Source: Lachnospiraceae bacterium UBA4338 (GTDB lineage: Bacteria; Bacillota; Clostridia; Lachnospirales; Lachnospiraceae). From it: a DNA stretch of 24,675 nucleotides. The stretch is taken from positions 1 to 24,675 of the forward strand of contig DGTK01000016.1 of assembly GCA_002393735.1 (NCBI GenBank). The letters run 5' to 3'. Positions within the stretch are counted from its first letter, which is position 1; each line of letters starts with the position of its first letter. The translations under genes and the position numbers were made by a program. Below, one piece after another: positions 20,700-24,675 of this stretch. The notes below the pieces were generated by a model that ran no database searches, was not told the DNA's origin, and saw only the letters and a program-made list of their open reading frames with translations.

Positions 20700-21773
20700 A
20701 TGGATAAAAAAGGCAGAGTATATATATGCCATACATATTATCATGTTTTCGTAAGCTGTCTTAAGGAGTTAAATCTTAAGGACAGGTCGGAAGGTGCAGA
20801 CCTTATCATATCCACAATGTCCACGGATTTCGAGGATTTTCCGGAGAGGTTTAAGGAATGCGGAATCTTCGAGAATGTGTATATTTTTGAAGAGAAGAGA
20901 GAGGATGCCTTCCCGGAGATTCTTAAGTATAAAAAAGATCAGGGGAATATTATTGCAAATATGTGGAACAGGATTATTTTTACAAGGAAGTTTGCGAAGT
21001 GCCTTGCGCCATCAGTCCCAACTGACCTTAAGAAATATAAAGATGTCTATGTGTTCTGTGATAATGATCCAATAGGTTATTACCTTAACATGAATCATAT
21101 ATATTATCATGCAGTTGAAGACGGACTTGATACACTTCGTCCTTTTGTGCCGGCTTTGGAAGATAACAAGGGGCACTGGAAGTTAAAGAGGTTCTTTTCT
21201 AAGAATCTTAACTTGATTTTCATTCGTGACGGTTATGGTAAATACTGTCTTGAGATGGAAGTTAATAACTTATCACTGGTAGAGGATGACCCGAAGGTTT
21301 ACAGGGAAGTACCACGTAATGAACTTATGCAGAACCTCTCTACTGAAGGCAGGGAACTTCTGGTTCGTACCTTCGTGCGTAACTACGATAAGATGATTGA
21401 TGTATGTCATAATCTTGGTAAAGACAAGAAGAATATTATGATTCTTACAGAGCCGCTTACTCCGAATTTTGATACGAGAGAAAGAATCTTCAGGGATCTG
21501 GTTGAGAAGTATTCCAAAGAAGGTACGGTATTTCTTAAACCTCATCCCCGGGATGACCTTAAATATCAGGAGCGTTTCCCGGATGTGCTTCAGTTTGACA
21601 GGACAATTCCTATGGAAATATTCAACTTCTTTGATGAGATTAAATTCGACCTTGTTGTTGCAATATATACGCAGCTTGGTTCAATTAAATTCGCGAAAGA
21701 AGCCATCCAGCTTGGCAACGCCTTCATGGATAATTATGAAGACCCAAGCGTGCACAGTAAGATAAAACGCTAG
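20700..21773 (+). CDS. Sialyltransferase-like glycosyltransferase, candidate pseudaminyltransferase
   Basis: The 357-residue protein has an N-terminus typical of GT52-like transferases (VYICHTYYHVFV, 7-18) and the two motifs of bacterial sialyltransferases: an (E/D)(E/D)G motif in AVEDGLD (E140, D141, G142) and the HP motif in FLKPHPRDD (278-286), followed by AIYTQLGS (321-328). It lacks membrane segments. It is the last gene of the pse operon, so it likely transfers the CMP-activated pseudaminic acid to a surface glycan or protein. The donor is inferred from the operon. ATG 20700 with AGAGGA nine bases upstream is preferred over the adjacent GTG 20697. No intrinsic terminator is visible after it; a GGCGC/GCGCC stem (21773-21788) has no T run. 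Confidence 0.72.
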   Translation: MDKKGRVYICHTYYHVFVSCLKELNLKDRSEGADLIISTMSTDFEDFPERFKECGIFENVYIFEEKREDAFPEILKYKKDQGNIIANMWNRIIFTRKFAKCLAPSVPTDLKKYKDVYVFCDNDPIGYYLNMNHIYYHAVEDGLDTLRPFVPALEDNKGHWKLKRFFSKNLNLIFIRDGYGKYCLEMEVNNLSLVEDDPKVYREVPRNELMQNLSTEGRELLVRTFVRNYDKMIDVCHNLGKDKKNIMILTEPLTPNFDTRERIFRDLVEKYSKEGTVFLKPHPRDDLKYQERFPDVLQFDRTIPMEIFNFFDEIKFDLVVAIYTQLGSIKFAKEAIQLGNAFMDNYEDPSVHSKIKR

Positions 21774-21792
21774 GCGCCATATCGCGCCGCTC

Positions 21793-21819
21793 GCGCACCC
21801 CGCGCACCCCGCGCACCCC
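21793..21819. repeat. Tandem repeat, 3 x GCGCACCCC
   Basis: Three perfect head-to-tail copies of a 9-base unit lie in a GC-rich patch whose composition differs sharply from the AT-rich surroundings. Copy number is likely to vary between strains. Confidence 0.9.
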
Positions 21820-21828
21820 GCGCTTCGT

Positions 21829-21948
21829 CCAAAACTACTCTCCCCAAAGCTCATTGCTGCAAGCTTCAGATCGCTTCCATGACGCTCCCCTCTCGCCAAA
21901 AACTACTCTTCGAAGCTCATTGAAGCAAGCTTCACAGGATCGCTTCTC
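21829..21948. repeat. Two imperfect ~50-base direct repeats in the gap before ybaK
   Basis: Copy 1 (21829-21878) and copy 2 (21896-21948) share CCAAAA(A)CTACTCT, AAGCTCATTG, GCAAGCTTCA and GATCGCTTC in order, with small indels. Copy 2 contains a GAAGCT/AGCTTC inverted repeat (21912-21933). On the minus strand both would read KLAAMSF/KLASMSF-like peptides, but I see no ribosome binding site or intact gene. The 226-base gap 21774-21999 otherwise holds no gene. It may be a unit of a dispersed genomic repeat. Confidence 0.75.
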
Positions 21949-21999
21949 AGAGCATTTTTGTCTCGGGGTCGCTGCATCAATAGACATAAAGGAACAACC

Positions 22000-22476
22000 A
22001 TGAAAAAAGAAGAAAAAACAAATGTAATGCGTGTCTTAGACAGCAAGAAAATAGAATACCAAAGCCACTCATACGAAGCCGATCCGACGCTTACGGGTGA
22101 GCAGATTGCAGGTATCCTTGGGGAGCCTGTGGACAAGGTATTTAAGACTTTGGTAACCCAGGGTAAGTCTAATACTTATTATGTATTTGTGGTTCCGGTT
22201 GCGAAGGAACTTGATTTAAAGAAGGCTGCCAGGGTAGCAGGCGAGAAGAGTATCGCCATGATTAAGCAAAAAGAACTTCTGCCACTTACAGGTTATGTGC
22301 ATGGTGGCTGCTCACCAATCGGCATGAAGAAAGCATTCAAAACCTTCATCCACGAAACAGCCCCTGGCTTCGACACAATCTTCGTCAGTGCCGGACGTGT
22401 CGGCGCCCAGATCCAGCTGTCCCCATCGGACCTCATCAAAGTCGCCAACTGCACCCCGGCAGATATAATTGTATAA
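22000..22476 (+). CDS. ybaK: YbaK/EbsC-type Cys-tRNA(Pro) deacylase
   Basis: This 158-residue single-domain editing enzyme hydrolyses mischarged Cys-tRNA(Pro). The family signature is present: VFKTLV, with the Lys that corresponds to the essential lysine of YbaK, then YYVFVVPVAKELDLKKAA and the conserved GYVHGGCSPIG segment. Length is normal. ATG 22000 with AAAGGA about 8 bases upstream is chosen; an upstream TTG (21958) is unsupported. The stop is separated by one base from the end of the convergent gene on the other strand. Confidence 0.9.
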   Translation: MKKEEKTNVMRVLDSKKIEYQSHSYEADPTLTGEQIAGILGEPVDKVFKTLVTQGKSNTYYVFVVPVAKELDLKKAARVAGEKSIAMIKQKELLPLTGYVHGGCSPIGMKKAFKTFIHETAPGFDTIFVSAGRVGAQIQLSPSDLIKVANCTPADIIV

Positions 22477-22477
22477 A

Positions 22478-22759
22478 CTACCCATCACTTATAAACCACT
22501 CCTGATGGGGTGGGTTGTTGTATAGGTGGACAAGGCGTTCCTGGCCGTGCATGTCGATGATGCAGTCAAAAATCAGCGTGCAGTTATCCACGTAGACTCC
22601 GTCAGGGGTTATGTGGGTGCCGCGGTGGGAGAGGTCCTTGAAACGCACTATGACATAACTTTCACGGAGGCCTTCGTCTCCAGTCATTCTTATTTTATTT
22701 GGTACAACGTGACCGTCTTTATAGTGAGTAACAATCACGTCTACATTTCTTAATTTCAT
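22478..22759 (-). CDS. Small hypothetical protein (93 aa), convergent with ybaK
   Basis: The protein starts MKLRNVDVIVTHYKDGHVVP and looks like a small beta-rich domain (VIVRFKDLSHRGTH, NCTLIFDCIID), with no membrane segment. I do not recognise the family with confidence. The start at 22759 is chosen because GAGGT lies about 6 bases upstream on the minus strand; in-frame starts at 22765 and 22780 lie in or before that site. It has a credible minus-strand promoter (22779-22807). The gene ends one base from the ybaK stop, and CCCATCA/TGATGGG (22481-22487, 22503-22509) may form a weak hairpin at its 3' end. Confidence 0.6.
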   Translation of the reverse strand: MKLRNVDVIVTHYKDGHVVPNKIRMTGDEGLRESYVIVRFKDLSHRGTHITPDGVYVDNCTLIFDCIIDMHGQERLVHLYNNPPHQEWFISDG

Positions 22760-22778
22760 TTCCATACCTCGTAGCAGC

Positions 22779-22807
22779 ATTATAGAACATATGTTTGCAT
22801 AAGTAAA
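22779..22807 (-). promoter_or_regulatory. Minus-strand promoter for the 93-aa gene
   Basis: On the minus strand, a perfect TATAAT (22784-22779) lies 17 bases after TTTACT (22807-22802). The mRNA would start about 13 bases before the ATG at 22759, just far enough to include the GAGGT site. Confidence 0.55.
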
Positions 22808-22839
22808 TCGAACAAATTATAAAATTTTTAATTAATTTA

Positions 22840-22848
22840 TGTTACAAT
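22840..22848 (+). promoter_or_regulatory. Extended -10 promoter of the STAS-kinase gene, probably leaderless
   Basis: TGTTACAAT is an extended -10 element (TGn plus TACAAT, 22843-22848). It ends 7 bases before ATG 22855. No ribosome binding site lies between, and the upstream region is a run of A and T typical of an UP element. The start of transcription should coincide with the start codon. Confidence 0.55.
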
Positions 22849-22854
22849 AGAAAT

Positions 22855-24021
22855 ATGAGAGTCGAAATTAAGGATAAACAAATATATATATTCTTAGAAG
22901 GCAGAATCGATGCCAGTAATGCATCGGATGTCGAGAAGGAAGTTATGAATGCAATTTCAGACAATCCGGGTCTGGCTGTTATTTTTGACGCCGAAAAACT
23001 GGACTACATTTCCAGTGCCGGTCTTCGCGTTATGCTTAAGGCTCACAAAACAACAAAGGGGTCTTTAAGCGTAATCAATGTTTCAAGAGATGTATATGAT
23101 ATTTTTGAGACCACGGGTTTTACAGATATTCTTGATATTCAGAAAGCCTACAGACAAATGTCAATTGATGGATGCGAAGTAGTAGGAGAAGGATTTATCG
23201 GAACAGTGTACAGGACTGATCCGGAAACAATTGTGAAGGTTTATAAGTGCGATAATCCGGTTCCGAAAATCAAGAACGAGCAGAAGATGGCAAAGCTTGC
23301 TTTAGTCAGTGGCATACCAACAGCCATTTCATATGACATTGTAAAGGTGGGAGACAGCTACGGATCTGTTTTCGAACTTTTCAATTCCAGCACCTTAAAT
23401 GACATCGTTAAAAATAACGAGAAGCCTTTCGAGGAAGTTGTAGAGCAGTATGCAAAACTTATTAAGGAAGTACATGAGACTGAACTTGATAATGATGAGA
23501 TACCTTCAGCAAAAGGTATATTTGAAGGGTATGTGAAGTTGCAGGAAGAATATATCGGCAAGGAAAACGCAGATAGAATTCTTAAATTCATTGATACAAT
23601 TCCTGACAGCAAAGGCGCAATTCACAGCGACCTTCAGATGAAGAACGTAATGATTGTGGACGGCGAAATGATGCTCATCGACATGGACGGTTTATCCACC
23701 GGCGATCCGGTATACGACCTCCAGGCATTGTATGTAACATACAAAATGTTTAAGGAAGACGAGCCAGACAACACCATGAATTTCCTTGGTCTTTCAGCAG
23801 AAATCTGCGACCAGGTCTGGGACAGGGTTTTCGCATTATATTATGCAGATAAAAACGAGGAAGAGAAGGCAGTAATTTTCGACAAACTTTATCTTTTAGC
23901 CTGTGTAAGATTCATGAATTTGGTCACCAATTCAGCCCTTAAAGAAGGCGAACTTGGACACACCAGAATTATGCACACAAAAGAACACATTGAAGATATA
24001 CTTGATAAACTAGGTTTTTAA
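22855..24021 (+). CDS. STAS domain fused to a kinase-like phosphotransferase
   Basis: This 388-residue protein joins two signalling modules. Residues 1-97 are a STAS domain of the anti-sigma-factor-antagonist type, with YISSAGLRVML holding the serine (S54) that SpoIIAA-like proteins have at the phosphorylation site. Residues about 105-380 are an aminoglycoside-phosphotransferase/protein-kinase-like fold: glycine loop GEGFIGTVY (111-119), K128 (IVKVYK), E142 or nearby, catalytic loop HSDLQMKN (257-264) and metal loop LIDMDG (D276). All key residues for ATP-dependent phosphotransfer are present. It may phosphorylate its own STAS serine, another STAS protein or a small molecule; this is inferred. 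The start lies directly after an extended -10 box. The next gene follows after 12 bases. Confidence 0.82.
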   Translation: MRVEIKDKQIYIFLEGRIDASNASDVEKEVMNAISDNPGLAVIFDAEKLDYISSAGLRVMLKAHKTTKGSLSVINVSRDVYDIFETTGFTDILDIQKAYRQMSIDGCEVVGEGFIGTVYRTDPETIVKVYKCDNPVPKIKNEQKMAKLALVSGIPTAISYDIVKVGDSYGSVFELFNSSTLNDIVKNNEKPFEEVVEQYAKLIKEVHETELDNDEIPSAKGIFEGYVKLQEEYIGKENADRILKFIDTIPDSKGAIHSDLQMKNVMIVDGEMMLIDMDGLSTGDPVYDLQALYVTYKMFKEDEPDNTMNFLGLSAEICDQVWDRVFALYYADKNEEEKAVIFDKLYLLACVRFMNLVTNSALKEGELGHTRIMHTKEHIEDILDKLGF

Positions 24022-24033
24022 AGGAGGTATGGT

Positions 24034-24426
24034 ATGGAAAGCGTTTACAAGTTTTTAAAGGACGCAGGTACTTATTATCTTGCAACAGTGGACGGCGATC
24101 AGCCAAGGGTAAGACCTTTTGGCACAATCAATCTGTTTGATGGAAAATTATACATTCAGACAGGAAAAGTAAAAGAAGTATCAAAGCAGATTCATGCTAA
24201 TCCAAAGGCAGAGATATGTGCATTCTTAAATGGCGACTGGCTTAGAATCCAGTGTGAACTTGTTGAAGATGACAACCTTGCAGCAAGAGAGGATATGCTT
24301 AATAACTATCCTGAATTAAAGGCAATGTATAAGGCAGATGATGGAAATACAGAAGTATTCTACTTAAAGAATGCCAAGGCAACATTCTCATCATTCACCA
24401 AGGCTCCTGAGGTAGTTGAATTCTAA
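24034..24426 (+). CDS. Pyridoxamine-5'-phosphate-oxidase-like flavin-binding protein
   Basis: This is a 130-residue split-barrel flavoprotein of the PNPOx-like family: FLKDAGTYYLATVDGDQPRVRPFGT (about 7-31) and KLYIQTGKVKEVSKQIHANPKAEICAF (about 38-64) match its FMN-binding half, and GDWLRIQCELVED follows. It is short for a true PdxH, so a general FMN- or F420-type reductase role is more likely than vitamin B6 synthesis. ATG 24034 follows AAAGGAGG at good spacing. The gene is 12 bases after the STAS-kinase gene and probably cotranscribed with it. Confidence 0.82.
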   Translation: MESVYKFLKDAGTYYLATVDGDQPRVRPFGTINLFDGKLYIQTGKVKEVSKQIHANPKAEICAFLNGDWLRIQCELVEDDNLAAREDMLNNYPELKAMYKADDGNTEVFYLKNAKATFSSFTKAPEVVEF

Positions 24427-24675
24427 ATGGACGAAGAAAAACGTAAACAAATAACGTATCTTATTATTGAATTTTCAGCCTTCATGATGATGCTTGTTCT
24501 TGCAATGCTCTTTTCATATTTTGGAGGAGAAGGCTTCACCAAATATCTGCCACTTTTATTCGGACTTACGGCAGCAGCAGTTGTAATACTTGCAGCTGTC
24601 TCAATAGAAAAAATCATCCGCATAAACAAAGAGGCAAAGGTGATGGCAGCTAAAGAGCCATCAAATCCGGAAGAA
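24427..24675 (+). CDS. Small membrane protein, 3' end beyond the window
   Basis: An ATG lies immediately after the stop codon of the preceding gene, and the frame stays open to the right edge (83 codons). It has a basic start (MDEEKRKQITYL), one hydrophobic segment (about 12-31, EFSAFMMMLVLAMLFSYF) and a second (about 40-59), then a charged tail rich in K and E. It probably spans the membrane twice with cytoplasmic ends. No family is recognised. GAGGTAG about 13 bases upstream could serve as ribosome binding site, within the preceding gene. Confidence 0.6.
   Translation, partial: MDEEKRKQITYLIIEFSAFMMMLVLAMLFSYFGGEGFTKYLPLLFGLTAAAVVILAAVSIEKIIRINKEAKVMAAKEPSNPEE

Noticed and set aside
21681..21899. 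Minus-strand 72-codon frame over the GC-rich repeats
   Set aside because: It lies over the 3' end of the glycosyltransferase gene and over tandem repeats and lacks a ribosome binding site; its Cys/Ala repeats come from the 9-base tandem unit.
1..24675. CRISPR arrays, tRNA or rRNA genes, insertion-sequence transposases, attachment sites
   Set aside because: I looked for regular spaced repeats, cloverleaf-like sequences, transposase motifs and integrase genes and found none that I can support; the repeats present are tandem, inverted or gene-derived.

Overview
The window looks like a chromosomal segment of a low-GC, Gram-positive Clostridia, most likely a Lachnospiraceae of the Butyrivibrio/Roseburia type. 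This is inferred from the AT-rich base composition, strong AGGAGG-type ribosome binding sites, short T-tailed terminators, and the gene families present. No rRNA or tRNA gene and no CRISPR array is visible, so the placement is not firm.

The left part (about 1-11,400) is an accessory region full of decaying and duplicated pieces. Two XRE-type repressor genes (195-539 and 4227-4568) share a 125-bp nucleotide-identical 5' half that encodes the DNA-binding domain, while their 3' halves have diverged. They bracket about 3.7 kb holding two overlapping metallophosphoesterase genes, an unknown gene, and a type IV AbiE toxin-antitoxin locus whose toxin has lost its nucleotidyltransferase domain. After the second repressor come an RNA-ligase remnant, three uncharacterised genes and an ORF6N-domain gene. 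The ORF6N gene carries the same inverted repeat upstream of its start and inside its coding sequence. Then follow a possible dispersed repeat that appears to have cut off the 5' end of an acetyltransferase gene, a DUF5714-like gene, two GNAT genes, a DMT-family transporter, and two more gene remnants (a UDP-glycosyltransferase and an AAA/DUF4143 ATPase).

The middle (11,400-15,800) holds an EAL-domain c-di-GMP phosphodiesterase with a degenerate GGDEF domain, a 477-residue protein built from two different duplicated modules, and a lipoprotein.

The right part (15,800-24,675) looks more like stable chromosome. It starts with a fusion of MntP (Mn efflux) to a ZIP transporter. Next is a tight operon for pseudaminic acid: pseF, pseI fused to a formyltransferase domain, pseG, and a candidate sialyl/pseudaminyl transferase. 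The fused domain suggests an N-formylated pseudaminic acid. The operon is followed by a GC-rich repeat patch, a YbaK-type Cys-tRNA(Pro) deacylase, a convergent small unknown gene, a STAS domain fused to a kinase-like phosphotransferase, a pyridoxamine-phosphate-oxidase-like protein, and a membrane protein that runs off the right edge. The MntP-ZIP and STAS-kinase genes each have a -10 box ending 7 bases before the ATG, which suggests leaderless mRNAs.

The strongest candidates for something not yet described are the PseI-formyltransferase fusion, the MntP-ZIP fusion, the paired palindromes of the ORF6N gene, and the duplicated-repressor cassette.
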